IMG/VR virus record: IMGVR_UViG_3300030117_002061
Location: 1 to 21,911 of that record
From: a virus
Length of the DNA stretch: 21,911 nucleotides
Reading direction: 5' to 3' (one strand)
Part shown: piece by piece, positions 1 through 8,051 of the stretch
How positions within the stretch are numbered: the first letter of the stretch is position 1
How the letters are laid out: each line of letters opens with the position of its first letter
Position numbers and translations under genes: made by a program
Notes under the pieces: generated by a model
The model's database searches: none
The model's input: the letters and a program-made list of their open reading frames with translations, nothing else
Told to the model about the DNA's origin: nothing

Positions 1-669
1 GGAGTTAAGTTAAGTAAAGAATCAAACAAATTACTTGAAGAGTTTATAGGTAAAGGACAAAATGAAGAAGAATTATTAGAAAAGTTTGACTTGATTGATG
101 AAATGGATGTTGACTATGACTTAGAAGATGAGCTTGACAAAAAAATAGATGAACTAAACAACGAAGTAAAATTAACATCTACAGGAAGAGCAAATAAAAC
201 AAGAAAAAGTGAGCAAGATGGGAAAAGTAAAAAAGAGGGCAAAGAAGATGTAACTTATTTAGTAAGATATATGTACACAGCATATAAGGGTGGTTACAAA
301 ACAGATTCTACTACAAATTCAAGAGAGTTTTGTAGAAAAATGATGAAAGCTAAAAAAATCTATCGTAAAGAAGATATTATAGCTATGGAAAATGTAGCAG
401 TCAATCCAGGCTTTGGAGTTAACGGAGCTGCAACATACTCTATATGGTTGTATAAAGGTGGTGCTAGATGTTCGCATAGATGGACTAGAAAAATATATGC
501 AAGAAAAGATGGTAGTAAATCTTTAGGAGATACTATAAGTACAACAAAAGCAAGAACAGAGGGTTTCAGACCAGAGGCTAATCCTAATAAAGTATCTATA
601 GCTCCTAGAAATATGCCTAATAAAGGTTATACAGCAGCATATTGGAATAAAATGGGTTTTAAAAATTAA
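1..669 (+). CDS. Phage head-associated protein, C-terminal part (5' end outside window)
   Basis: The frame is open from base 1, so this is the end of a larger gene; the first possible internal start (TTG at 91) is unlikely to be real. The visible 222 residues have an acidic, lysine-rich, low-complexity linker and then a compact domain. That domain carries an 'REFCRKM' stretch, 'YRKEDI', an 'NPGFG' turn and a C-terminal 'YKGGARCSHRW' segment, with Cys and His residues placed as in a metal site. Domains of this look occur at the ends of head-morphogenesis proteins (scaffold, protease or portal-associated) of Bacteroidota phages. The next gene, 2 bases downstream, is a head-tail connector, which fits a head module. 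The exact role is inferred. Alternatives are a portal C-terminus or a minor head protein. Confidence 0.55.
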   Translation, partial: GVKLSKESNKLLEEFIGKGQNEEELLEKFDLIDEMDVDYDLEDELDKKIDELNNEVKLTSTGRANKTRKSEQDGKSKKEGKEDVTYLVRYMYTAYKGGYKTDSTTNSREFCRKMMKAKKIYRKEDIIAMENVAVNPGFGVNGAATYSIWLYKGGARCSHRWTRKIYARKDGSKSLGDTISTTKARTEGFRPEANPNKVSIAPRNMPNKGYTAAYWNKMGFKN

Positions 670-671
670 TT

Positions 672-1172
672 ATGGCAACAGTTTTATTTATATCGAGAAC
701 AGATTTAGTTAAGAATAGTATCATTGATGGTAATGTAGATACTGATAAGTTTATACAATTTATAAAAGTTGCACAAGAGACAGAAATAAAAAACTATCTT
801 GGCACAAAACTATATGATAAAATTGGTTCTGATATTTCTGGTAGTGGTTTGTCAGGAAACTATGAAACCTTAGTAAACACTTATGTACAGCCTATGTTAA
901 TCTGGTACGCACAAGCAGAGTACATTCCTTATGCAGCATACCAAATAAAAAACGGAGGTATATTTAAAGGCAACTCAGAGAACGCAGAAAGCGTAGCAAA
1001 AGAAGAAGTAGATTATCTAGTAAACAAAGCAAGAAACACAGCAGAATACTATGTACAAAGGTTCTTAGATTACATAGACAACAACAGTAATTTATTTCCT
1101 GAGTATAATCAAAACACAGGTGGTGATGTTTACCCAGATAGTGATGGTTTGTTTAACGGATGGGTACTGTGA
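672..1172 (+). CDS. Head-tail connector protein (DUF6712/gp6-like)
   Basis: This 166-residue, mostly helical protein begins with a short hydrophobic strand and 'ISRTDLVKNS'. It continues with helices containing 'AQETEIKNYLGTKLYDKI', a typical start for head-completion adaptors, in which successive helices bind the portal ring from outside. The central 'YVQPMLIWYAQAEYIPYA' and 'NAESVAKEEVDYL' segments match what I recall of the DUF6712 family of Bacteroidota phages. Its position directly after a head gene supports a connector role. The ATG at 672 follows an A/T-rich leader and lies 2 bases after the upstream stop. The gene ends in a GTGA overlap with the next small gene. The family call rests on recalled pattern only. 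Confidence 0.7.
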   Translation: MATVLFISRTDLVKNSIIDGNVDTDKFIQFIKVAQETEIKNYLGTKLYDKIGSDISGSGLSGNYETLVNTYVQPMLIWYAQAEYIPYAAYQIKNGGIFKGNSENAESVAKEEVDYLVNKARNTAEYYVQRFLDYIDNNSNLFPEYNQNTGGDVYPDSDGLFNGWVL

Positions 1173-1297
1173 AATACAAACCAAAAAATAAAAATATAGT
1201 AAAACTTAAAAGGTATTTAGATATGAATTGGAGTTCAAGCAACACTTGGAATTATGAAGTAAGTTATAACAATCAAACAGTAAAAGATGTCAAGTAA
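1169..1297 (+). CDS. Small hypothetical protein between connector and tail fibre
   Basis: This short frame encodes about 42 basic residues from GTG at 1169, or 45 from ATG at 1160. GTG is preferred because it makes a 4-base GTGA overlap with the connector stop, the junction style used throughout this genome. The N-terminal half is lysine-rich ('KYKPKNKNIVKLKRYL') and the C-terminal half has tryptophans and tyrosines ('NWSSSNTWNYEVSY'). It overlaps the fibre gene start by 11 bases. Without it the 114-base gap would be noncoding, which is unusual here. No function is recognised. Confidence 0.5.
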   Translation: MKYKPKNKNIVKLKRYLDMNWSSSNTWNYEVSYNNQTVKDVK

Positions 1298-4200
1298 AAA
1301 GTTTTCAGAGTTTACGTTACAGACAGATAGTTCTAATGTTGCGTTTGTTGTTGGTTTTAATGGTTCAGATAATGTTAGAATATCACCTAGCAATCTTATA
1401 GGTAGTGGTTTCTTACCTACCTCTGGTGGTACTATGACAGGTAACTTACTTTTACAAGACAACATACAAGTTCAAGTAGGTACAGGAGGAGACCTAAAGT
1501 TATATCATAATGGTACAGATTCATTTATCGAGAATCAAACAGGCATCTTAAAAATACAAAGCTCTGTTGTAGATGGTGATATATCGTTTCTTGCAGATAA
1601 TGGTAGTGGTACTGCCACAGAATACTTTAGATTAGACGGTGGTGATGGTATAACAAGAGTTGCTAGAAACTTTAGAGCTAATGATAACGTAGCTCTACAA
1701 GTGGGTGTTGATGGTGATGCAGGTATGTATCACGATGGAACAAATACTTATTTTCAAAATGACACAGGAAATTTAATATTATTGCAAAATACTAACGATG
1801 GAGATATAATATTTCAATGTGATGACGGTAGTGATGGTGTAACTACATATTTGTTTTTAGATGGAAGCAACGCTTTTACACAAGTATTAAAAGATTTTTA
1901 CTTCTTAGATAGCGTTATGGCTAGATTTGGTGATGGTGGTGATTTGCAAATCAATCATAACGGCAGTAACAGTGTTATTGATAACGTAACAGGCGATTTG
2001 TTTATTAGGCAATTCACTGATGATGGTGATATAAGATTTCAAAGTGATGACGGCAGTGGTGGTACAACTGAATACTTTAGGGTAGATGGTGGTAGTGAGG
2101 TAGTGCATTTTTCTAAAGATTTTATAATAGCTGATAATGTTAAAGGTAGGTTCGGTGATGGTGGTGATTTACATATATATCACAATAGCACTGATTCTTT
2201 CATAGACAATAGCACAGGTACGTTTAATATAAGAAGCACAGTTACTGATGGTGATATTGTATTTAAAGCTGATAATGGTGCAAGTTCTACAACAACATAT
2301 TTTAAAGTTGATGGTACTAATTTTAGAACTAGCTTTGAACAAGATATACATATAATTGATAATAAAAAATTAAATATCGGAACTGGGAATGATTTACAAA
2401 TATTTCACGATGGAAGTGGAAGTAAAGTAGAAAATTACACAGGTAATCTTACAATACAACAAAGAGCTGATGATAGTGATATTGTTTTCCAATGTGATGA
2501 TGGCAGTGGTGGACTAACAGATTATTTTAGATTAGATGGTAGTCAAGCAGATGGCACATATAAATATATTGATTTTCCTGATAATAGTGTTATTTCTTTA
2601 GGAGATAATGATGCAGCTATTTTTCACGATGGCACTGATACAAGAATAAAAAATGAAACAGGTGATTTATTCATATCTCAGTTTGCTAATGATAAAGATA
2701 TTGTGTTTAGAAGCGATAATGGCAGTGGTGGTATTACAGAATATTTTAGACTTGATGGTGGAACTGTAACAAATATATTTAGCCAACATACAAACTTCAT
2801 AGATTCAAAAAAAGCATTGTTTGGTACAGGTAGTGATTTAGAGATTTACCACAACGGCACGGATAGTAAAATTGAAAATACTAATGGGGATTTACAAATA
2901 TCAAACTTTGCAGACGATAAAGATATTATATTCAAATCTGATGACGGTAGTGGAGGTACAACTGAATATTTTAAATTAGATGGTTCTGCTGTATTTACTA
3001 GATTTAGTAAAGATGCTAGATTTTCTGACGATGTAAAAGCAGAGTTTGGAGATTCTGGTGATTTAGATATTTATCACGATGGTACAGATTCTTATATTGA
3101 AAACACTACTGGCAATGTGTATTTTATGCAAAGAGCTGATGATAAAGATATAGTTTTTCAAGCTGATGATGGCTCTGGTGGTGATACTACATATTTTAAA
3201 CTAGATGGTGCTACGTCAAAAACAATATTTGAAACAAGTTCAAGGCATAAAGATAATGTAAAAGCTAACTTTGGTGATGGCGAAGATTTACAAATATACC
3301 ACAATGGTAGTAATTCTTTTATACAAGATGCAGGTACAGGTGGTTTAGTCCTTTTAAGTAATCAAACCAGTATTAATAATGCTAGTAATAGTGAAGATAT
3401 TGCTAAATTTATTGCAGATGGTGCAGTAGAACTTTACTACGACAATAGCAAAAAGATTGAAACCTCAAGTACAGGTGTAGATGTTTCAGGAGATATAACT
3501 TTAAACCCAACAAGTACAAGCAATAATGCTGCACCTCACAAATTAGTATTTAAAGGTACTGATTATCAAGGTAACACAGACACATATGGTGAAATAGGTT
3601 TTGAAGATGACGGAAACCTTACTCAAGACGGCTCAAATTTTTATATAAAAGGTAACTCAGATAGTGGTAGTTTATATAACATAATGACATCAGACGGATA
3701 TGGTCAAATAACTTTTGGTTCTAATGTTTCTGGCGTTGCTAATTTAACTTGTACAGGAATTAACACAGGGCAAGGAACCAATGAGGTTTATGCTATGGAC
3801 CAAAATGTTAGAACAACTGATGATGTAACTTTTCGTTCTGTCTCAATTACAAGTGATGGTTCAGATGCTGATGGAGCAGAAATATTTTTAAAACACGCAA
3901 ATAATAATACCACAGATACAATAGGTACTGTACACTTTGGTAATAATGCTGATACAAGTTTATCAACTATTGTCTCAGAAACTGCAACTAACAATACTAC
4001 AAGTAATTTAGTATTTAAAACATCAGCAACAGGCACAGTTGGTACAGTATTAACATTAGGTTCAGATAAAAGCGCAACTTTTACTGGAATAGTTGACGCT
4101 GTAAACTTTAAAATTAATGGCGCACAAGGTTCTGATGGTCAAGTATTAACATCAACAGGTAGTGGTGTAGCTTGGGAAAATGCAAGTGGTGGTGGCAGTA

Positions 4201-4634
4201 GTACAGATTCTTTTGTTCTAAATTTTTCAGCGAGTCATAGTAGCAACAACACAAGCAATTACTATGTTTTTAGAAACAAGTCAAATAGTACAATGCTTAC
4301 GTTTGGTACATCACACACTCACGCAGGAGATTATTATTATGCTTCTCTAGTTATGCCTGTTGCTTGTTATTTAAAGACTGTGCATATTAAGAACATACAG
4401 ACTACTCCGTCAGCAACAGTTGCAAAAATGAAAATATTTAAAAATGATAGTACAGTAGAGTTTGACGGCAGTAACATCAGTTGGAGTGGTGCAGGTTCAA
4501 CAGGTGCATCGTGGACACAAACTCTTTCAAGTTCTGATAATAGTTTTGCAGCAGGTGATAGAGTAGATATAGGGTTTAACTTAGATGGTACAATGGGTGG
4601 TGTTACTTGTACTATGCTATTTGAATTAACATAA
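1287..4634 (+). CDS. Large repeat-built tail fibre / receptor-binding protein
   Basis: This 1115-residue protein has the build of a marine phage tail fibre. Residues 1-58 form an N-terminal segment ('KKFSEFTLQTD', then 'PTSGGTMTGNL') probably used for virion attachment. Residues 59-656 hold eight tandem modules of 74-75 residues, each with 'GDLxIYHNGTDSxIEN', 'DDKDIVFxxDDGSGG' and 'TEYFRLDG'; a ninth degenerates after about 25 residues. A beta-rich shaft follows (about 680-960), then a hinge ('GQVLTSTGSGVAWENASGGG') and a final domain of about 135 residues that likely contacts the receptor. The modules suggest an elongated trimeric shaft; trimerisation is inferred from family behaviour. ATG 1287 overlaps the preceding small gene. 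There is no visible autoprotease or depolymerase motif. It is followed 10 bases later by a small fibre-adjacent gene. Confidence 0.85.
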   Translation: MSSKKFSEFTLQTDSSNVAFVVGFNGSDNVRISPSNLIGSGFLPTSGGTMTGNLLLQDNIQVQVGTGGDLKLYHNGTDSFIENQTGILKIQSSVVDGDISFLADNGSGTATEYFRLDGGDGITRVARNFRANDNVALQVGVDGDAGMYHDGTNTYFQNDTGNLILLQNTNDGDIIFQCDDGSDGVTTYLFLDGSNAFTQVLKDFYFLDSVMARFGDGGDLQINHNGSNSVIDNVTGDLFIRQFTDDGDIRFQSDDGSGGTTEYFRVDGGSEVVHFSKDFIIADNVKGRFGDGGDLHIYHNSTDSFIDNSTGTFNIRSTVTDGDIVFKADNGASSTTTYFKVDGTNFRTSFEQDIHIIDNKKLNIGTGNDLQIFHDGSGSKVENYTGNLTIQQRADDSDIVFQCDDGSGGLTDYFRLDGSQADGTYKYIDFPDNSVISLGDNDAAIFHDGTDTRIKNETGDLFISQFANDKDIVFRSDNGSGGITEYFRLDGGTVTNIFSQHTNFIDSKKALFGTGSDLEIYHNGTDSKIENTNGDLQISNFADDKDIIFKSDDGSGGTTEYFKLDGSAVFTRFSKDARFSDDVKAEFGDSGDLDIYHDGTDSYIENTTGNVYFMQRADDKDIVFQADDGSGGDTTYFKLDGATSKTIFETSSRHKDNVKANFGDGEDLQIYHNGSNSFIQDAGTGGLVLLSNQTSINNASNSEDIAKFIADGAVELYYDNSKKIETSSTGVDVSGDITLNPTSTSNNAAPHKLVFKGTDYQGNTDTYGEIGFEDDGNLTQDGSNFYIKGNSDSGSLYNIMTSDGYGQITFGSNVSGVANLTCTGINTGQGTNEVYAMDQNVRTTDDVTFRSVSITSDGSDADGAEIFLKHANNNTTDTIGTVHFGNNADTSLSTIVSETATNNTTSNLVFKTSATGTVGTVLTLGSDKSATFTGIVDAVNFKINGAQGSDGQVLTSTGSGVAWENASGGGSSTDSFVLNFSASHSSNNTSNYYVFRNKSNSTMLTFGTSHTHAGDYYYASLVMPVACYLKTVHIKNIQTTPSATVAKMKIFKNDSTVEFDGSNISWSGAGSTGASWTQTLSSSDNSFAAGDRVDIGFNLDGTMGGVTCTMLFELT
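1461..3254 (+). repeat. Eight tandem 74-75 residue modules inside the tail fibre gene
   Basis: Units start at about 1461, 1686, 1911, 2136, 2361, 2583, 2805 and 3030, that is, 225 bp each with two units of 222 bp. They share protein motifs (GDL..YHNGTDS, DGDI.F, DDGSGG, YF.LDG), but the DNA has diverged considerably, so this is an old protein-level repeat rather than a recent duplication. A partial ninth unit starts at 3255. Confidence 0.85.
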
Positions 4635-4644
4635 TATTAAGAAT

Positions 4645-4956
4645 ATGAGTTATATATGGAACATACAAGATTTAGAAGTTTACAGTAATCACAACGGAGA
4701 GGTAGATGTAATTTATAGTGCTAATTATTCTTTGACTTATACAGATGAAACAGGAAACGCTGAGACAATATTTAAGCAAATAAATTTTGATATATCAACT
4801 TTAGATAATTTTATTGCGTATGATAGCCTAAGTTCTGCAAACGTAATAGAATGGATAAGAAACAGCTTAGGTACAGATGGTGTGTCTGCTTTAGAAACAG
4901 AAGTAAACACAGCCTTGACTAATATGTTAAATACATCAACAAAAACATTAAGATAA
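4645..4956 (+). CDS. Small fibre-adjacent protein (DUF7936-like)
   Basis: The 103-residue product begins 'MSYIWNIQDLEVYSN', continues with two or three beta strands, and has a C-terminal helical part 'FIAYDSLSSANVIEWIRNSLG' followed by 'LETEVNTALTNML'. This pattern (aromatic beta start, then 'F..YD.L....V..W....LG...V...E') resembles the short proteins next to tail fibre or structural genes in marine phages that I know as DUF7936-like. The role is unknown; a virion decoration or fibre-assembly partner is inferred from position only. It starts 10 bases after the fibre gene, so it is very likely co-transcribed with it. Confidence 0.6.
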   Translation: MSYIWNIQDLEVYSNHNGEVDVIYSANYSLTYTDETGNAETIFKQINFDISTLDNFIAYDSLSSANVIEWIRNSLGTDGVSALETEVNTALTNMLNTSTKTLR

Positions 4957-5005
4957 CAAAACTAAATTTACTTATGAATTAATATTAACAAGTAAATAAA
5001 TAAAA

Positions 5006-5149
5006 ATGAAAATTACAGAAGAACAAGTTAAAAGAGTAAACCAAGTAATAGCAAGTTTGCCTATTGCATATCTAGCACAAGCACAAGAGATTGTAAAGAT
5101 TTTAAATGAAAGTGTTGAAAAGGATAAAACAGAAAAACCAAAAAAATGA
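5006..5149 (+). CDS. Small hypothetical protein, 47 aa
   Basis: ATG at 5006 follows the A-rich leader 'AAATAAATAAAA'. The product is one amphipathic helix ('ITEEQVKRVNQVIASLPIAYLAQAQEIVKIL') with a charged, lysine-rich tail. Its stop overlaps the next start as ATGA, so the frame looks translated. It may be a small oligomerising helix. No family is recognised. The 49 bases before it contain no clear promoter. Confidence 0.6.
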   Translation: MKITEEQVKRVNQVIASLPIAYLAQAQEIVKILNESVEKDKTEKPKK

Positions 5150-5322
5150 AATATAAATTTAAAGACAGAGAAGAGTTACTAGATAAGTATAACAGCATAC
5201 CTACACCACATTCTCACGGAATAGTCATTGACGGAAATGATTTAATTATTGAGTGGGAAGATAACGAGTTAGAGGGATGGAGTGAATACAGACCTAAAAC
5301 AAAAAAGTCTAAAAAGAAATAG
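5146..5322 (+). CDS. Small hypothetical protein, 58 aa
   Basis: This is joined to the preceding small gene by a 4-base ATGA overlap and ends 2 bases before the next gene. The product has an acidic and aromatic middle ('GNDLIIEWEDNELEGW') and a lysine-rich end ('KTKKSKKK'), with a 'TPHSHG' loop. No signal peptide or membrane segment is present. I do not recognise it. Co-transcription with the envelope/lysis block is likely. Confidence 0.6.
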   Translation: MKYKFKDREELLDKYNSIPTPHSHGIVIDGNDLIIEWEDNELEGWSEYRPKTKKSKKK

Positions 5323-5324
5323 TT

Positions 5325-5624
5325 ATGAAAATAAGTGAAAATACAAATGTACAATTAGACCTAAAAACAATAGGAATGATAATAGGGGGAGCAGTAATGT
5401 TAGCAGGAACGTATTTTACTTTACAGGCTCAGATACAAGTAGCTATGGAAGAACCAAAGCCAGAGGTACAAAAAATAGAGTTTGAATACAAAGATAAATT
5501 AGTTAGGTCAACCATAGAGAAGATAGATTCTGATTTATCTACTGTTAAAGAAGATGTAAATGAAATCAAAGAATCTCTTGAAAAAATGGATGAGAGATTA
5601 TATGAGATTAGTAAACAAAGATGA
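5325..5624 (+). CDS. Membrane-anchored coiled-coil protein (holin- or spanin-like candidate)
   Basis: The 99-residue protein has a polar start, one membrane segment at about residues 15-34 ('IGMIIGGAVMLAGTYFTL') and a long charged helix at about 58-97 with heptad spacing ('IDSDLSTVKEDVNEIKESL'). One N-terminal transmembrane helix plus a coiled coil fits an inner-membrane protein whose coil projects into the periplasm, as in i-spanins or some small holin-like lysis proteins. It opens the run of envelope genes, overlaps the next by ATGA, and lies about 1.9 kb upstream of the endolysin. A separate holin candidate exists at 8044, so an accessory or spanin-like part is the better guess. Function is inferred. 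Confidence 0.6.
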   Translation: MKISENTNVQLDLKTIGMIIGGAVMLAGTYFTLQAQIQVAMEEPKPEVQKIEFEYKDKLVRSTIEKIDSDLSTVKEDVNEIKESLEKMDERLYEISKQR

Positions 5625-5947
5625 GATGTGTAATAATTGCGTACTTTCTGACTTTTGCGAGTTTTGCCCAATCGGACATTGAGATTGTTCAATATAGTGC
5701 AGAGTTTGTAAAAGAAAATGAAATAAGTCTAAAACCTTTAAGACAATATAACATTAAAACTTTATATATGTCTAAGGCTAGTAGTGTGTTTGTAAAACAT
5801 AAAGTAGAATATATACCTAGTATAATTTTGTTTTACAATGGTGAAGAAGTATATAGAGTAGAATCAGGTATATCATTAAAATTACCAGAAGATACCTTAC
5901 AACAAATAAACGAACAAATAGAAAATATAATTGAAAGCAAGTTTTGA
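5621..5947 (+). CDS. Exported thioredoxin-fold-like protein without a CxxC site
   Basis: Residues 1-17 form a signal peptide ending 'SFAQ', so the 108-residue product is predicted to be exported to the periplasm or outer envelope. The mature part reads like a reduced thioredoxin fold: a first strand 'IEIVQYSAEF', a helix, a strand 'IKTLYMS', then 'VKHKVEYIPSIILFYNGEEVYRVESG', which matches the thioredoxin pattern of a cis-proline loop (IPS) followed by a strand, 'NG' hairpin and strand. The usual WCxxC site is absent; the equivalent region reads 'SAEFVKENE'. It is therefore unlikely to be a dithiol oxidoreductase and may be a binding or scaffold version. It is linked to both neighbours by 4-base overlaps. 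The fold is inferred by eye. Confidence 0.55.
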   Translation: MRCVIIAYFLTFASFAQSDIEIVQYSAEFVKENEISLKPLRQYNIKTLYMSKASSVFVKHKVEYIPSIILFYNGEEVYRVESGISLKLPEDTLQQINEQIENIIESKF

Positions 5948-6405
5948 TAAAATACATACTAATATTATTTGTAAGTTTTTCTTTTGCGCAAATACCAGAG
6001 GACAAAAAATTACACTTTGCAGCAGGTAATATGATTGGTGCAGGTGGTTATGCTTGGTCTTACCACCAACATTATGATAAAAAAAGAGCTACCATAAACG
6101 GTGTTTGTTGGGCATTTGCAGGGGGAGTAATGAAAGAAATATACGATGGAACAAGTGGTAATGGATATGTAGAATTGAATGACGTATGGGCTACAACTAT
6201 TGGAGGTTTGGTTAGCGTATATGTTATAAATTTATTTAATAAAAAAAAACGGTTAAACTATCGACAATTAGATAAAAAATTAGGAGGTTATTATTATGAA
6301 AAAAACTATAAAGAAATTAGTTACAATAATTATACTGCTTTTTACGAGCTTGACATTTACACAAGTTATAACACAAGAGAAGTTAGTAAAGCAAAGAAAA
6401 AATAA
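5944..6405 (+). CDS. Exported DUF2279/YfiM-like protein
   Basis: The start is TTG at 5944, chosen because it directly yields a signal peptide ('MIKYILILFVSFSFAQ') and makes a TTGA overlap with the upstream stop. The mature domain carries 'DKKLHFAAGNMIGAGGY', then 'GGVMKEIYDGTSGNGYVELNDVWATTIGGL'. This His/Asp/Glu pattern matches the DUF2279 (YfiM-type) putative periplasmic lipoprotein family; no lipobox Cys is seen here. The gene is odd at its end: after an A9 tract at 6241-6249 it runs 110 bases into the next gene, giving a tail rich in Tyr, Asn and Lys. A one-base change in the tract would stop translation before 6296. The role in infection is unknown. Confidence 0.65.
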   Translation: MIKYILILFVSFSFAQIPEDKKLHFAAGNMIGAGGYAWSYHQHYDKKRATINGVCWAFAGGVMKEIYDGTSGNGYVELNDVWATTIGGLVSVYVINLFNKKKRLNYRQLDKKLGGYYYEKNYKEISYNNYTAFYELDIYTSYNTREVSKAKKK

Positions 6406-7543
6406 TATATTTAAAAGTATATATAAAGAGCTGTTTCAGTATGGCACTTTGTATGTAGCAGGTGATGCTAGAAGTCCTTACGAGCAACAACGTAAAGATT
6501 ATTTCATAAGAACAAACCCAGATGATTTATATGACGTACCACAAGTAGTAGATGAAACTGTTTATCATCCTTTTGATTATAGATATGGTTTTGGTTTTAG
6601 ACGTTTAGCGAGATACGACTTTGAAATAAAACAAAACTACATAGATGGCACAGAGAATATGACAGGTCTATCTTCACCAACAGGTGCAGTTAAAGGCTTT
6701 GAATACCTTATACACTTTGAGAAAGAAAGACGTAGAGGAGAGACCTTTACAAACTCAAGGTACTTTGTAAGACATACAGGCAAGTATCACATACTAAAAG
6801 TAGAACAAAGAAAACAAGGTAACGTAGATTTTGAATATGCCTCAGCAGAAGCTAGACTACGATTACCAATAGGCAAAAAGTTTAGTATTAGTGCAGGAGT
6901 AATAGCAAGAACACATCAAAAAGCCTATGGATATAACCCAATTGAAATATGGTTAAACGAATCACAAACATATACTGACCCTGATGGTAATACTTTTGAA
7001 TACCCACTTAATGTTTGGTATAGCTTGGGTTATCAATATGGCTACACAGATGAGCCAACAACCTACACAAACGAAGCAACAGGTGAATCATTTTTTGATT
7101 GGATATGGAGAAACCCACAAGGAGAGATTGTAGCCTATGGTGATAGAGATTTTAGAGATAGAGTATATGGTGATTTGATGAATCGTTACAATAATGAAAT
7201 ATGGGATGAGCTAGAGCCTTATGCTGAGTATGCTCCTATTGTAGGCTTTGACTTTTATCATCAAAGAAAAAATTATTGGTTGATGGCTTATGGAAATTGG
7301 ATATTACCTCATCATAAATACTTTGAGGGAGACAATGACTTTAATTATCTAAACAGAAACAACTGGGGTTTAGGTGGACTAAGAGAAGATTCAACACCAG
7401 AACAATGGTCAGACTACCAAGCAGGTCTTATCATGGGTTGGAAGCTAACAAAGACTATTGGCTTTTTTGTTGAGGGAGAATACACAAAGTTTTGGGATAG
7501 TGAGTTATTTAACACAAGAGTAGGACTTAACATAAGATTATGA
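6296..7543 (+). CDS. Predicted outer-membrane beta-barrel-like protein
   Basis: The 415-residue product starts with a classic signal peptide ('MKKTIKKLVTIIILLFTSLTFTQ'-like, residues 1-23). The rest is rich in aromatic and charged residues, with repeated amphipathic strand-like segments such as 'YRYGFGFRRLARYDFEIK', 'SAEARLRLPIGKKFSISAGV', 'GLIMGWKLTKTIGFFVEG' and a final 'NTRVGLNIRL' ending in a hydrophobic residue. Alternating residues, turns rich in Asn/Asp/Gly and a terminal strand are typical of outer-membrane barrels. An AGGAGG at 6283-6288, 7 bases before ATG, is a rare Shine-Dalgarno-like site in this window. It overlaps the endolysin start by 4 bases. Plausible roles are receptor masking, envelope modification or lysis; none is demonstrated. 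A large structural protein is the alternative. Confidence 0.6.
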   Translation: MKKTIKKLVTIIILLFTSLTFTQVITQEKLVKQRKNNIFKSIYKELFQYGTLYVAGDARSPYEQQRKDYFIRTNPDDLYDVPQVVDETVYHPFDYRYGFGFRRLARYDFEIKQNYIDGTENMTGLSSPTGAVKGFEYLIHFEKERRRGETFTNSRYFVRHTGKYHILKVEQRKQGNVDFEYASAEARLRLPIGKKFSISAGVIARTHQKAYGYNPIEIWLNESQTYTDPDGNTFEYPLNVWYSLGYQYGYTDEPTTYTNEATGESFFDWIWRNPQGEIVAYGDRDFRDRVYGDLMNRYNNEIWDELEPYAEYAPIVGFDFYHQRKNYWLMAYGNWILPHHKYFEGDNDFNYLNRNNWGLGGLREDSTPEQWSDYQAGLIMGWKLTKTIGFFVEGEYTKFWDSELFNTRVGLNIRL

Positions 7544-7908
7544 GATATTTTAATTACACAGAATTTGACAGTCCTGATGAATTAGGCTCAGGAAAAAATA
7601 TGTCTCCTAAGATTTTGGAGATGCTTGACTTAGCAAGAGAGAAATACGACAAACCAATAAAAATAACAAGTGGTTATCGTACACAAGCATATAATGAGGA
7701 CTTAAAAGCAAGAGGCTATAAGGCATCAAAAAATAGTTCACACTTAAAAGGACTTGCAGTAGATATACTTTGTAACAATTCTAAAGATAGGTTTGAGCTT
7801 GTAGATATATTACTTGACGTAGGTTTTAATCGTATAGGTATAGCCAATACATTTATACACGTTGATATAGATGAGGACAAACCTACACACTTAATTTGGA
7901 CTTACTAA
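7540..7908 (+). CDS. Endolysin, M15-family peptidase
   Basis: The 122-residue protein is a single peptidase M15 domain (D,D-carboxypeptidase-like, M15_3 type) that cleaves peptidoglycan stem peptides. Visible signature: 'ITSGYRT' at residues 42-48, 'SSHLKGLAVDI' at 66-76 with zinc-ligand candidates His68 and Asp75, and 'FIHVDID' at 106-112 giving His107 and Asp109. No signal peptide is present, so release would depend on a holin, and a holin candidate follows at 8044. It overlaps the upstream barrel gene by ATGA and ends in a TAATG junction with the next small gene. Length is normal for a minimal M15 lysin. Confidence 0.9.
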   Translation: MRYFNYTEFDSPDELGSGKNMSPKILEMLDLAREKYDKPIKITSGYRTQAYNEDLKARGYKASKNSSHLKGLAVDILCNNSKDRFELVDILLDVGFNRIGIANTFIHVDIDEDKPTHLIWTY

Positions 7909-8051
7909 TGGACTTTTCTGTAATTCTATTATTGCCTAATGGTGTTAATGTTGGTGTAAATTATTACCCTGCTGATACAGAGCATAATTACGAGGAGTTA
8001 AATATTTATTTATTAATTGTACAGTTAAAATGGAGATTTTATTATGAGTAA
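7908..8051 (+). CDS. Small hypothetical protein between lysin and holin
   Basis: ATG at 7908 shares its A with the lysin stop, and the frame ends 8 bases inside the holin gene, so the 47-residue frame exactly fills the gap. The product is hydrophobic and aromatic ('FSVILLLPNGVNVGVNYYP', later 'LNIYLLIVQLKWRFYYE'), with no charged signal start. It may associate with membranes. No family is recognised. The placement argues that it is translated. Confidence 0.5.
   Translation: MDFSVILLLPNGVNVGVNYYPADTEHNYEELNIYLLIVQLKWRFYYE

Noticed and set aside
1235-2351. Minus-strand open frames opposite the tail fibre (1235-1465, 1905-2108, 2169-2351; also 3788-4036)
   Set aside because: They mirror the repeat-rich fibre gene, have no leader or family resemblance, and all other genes are on the + strand.
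1461-3254. CRISPR-like array, because of regular repeats
   Set aside because: The repeats are 222-225 bp, in frame and protein-level; there are no short identical repeats with unique spacers.
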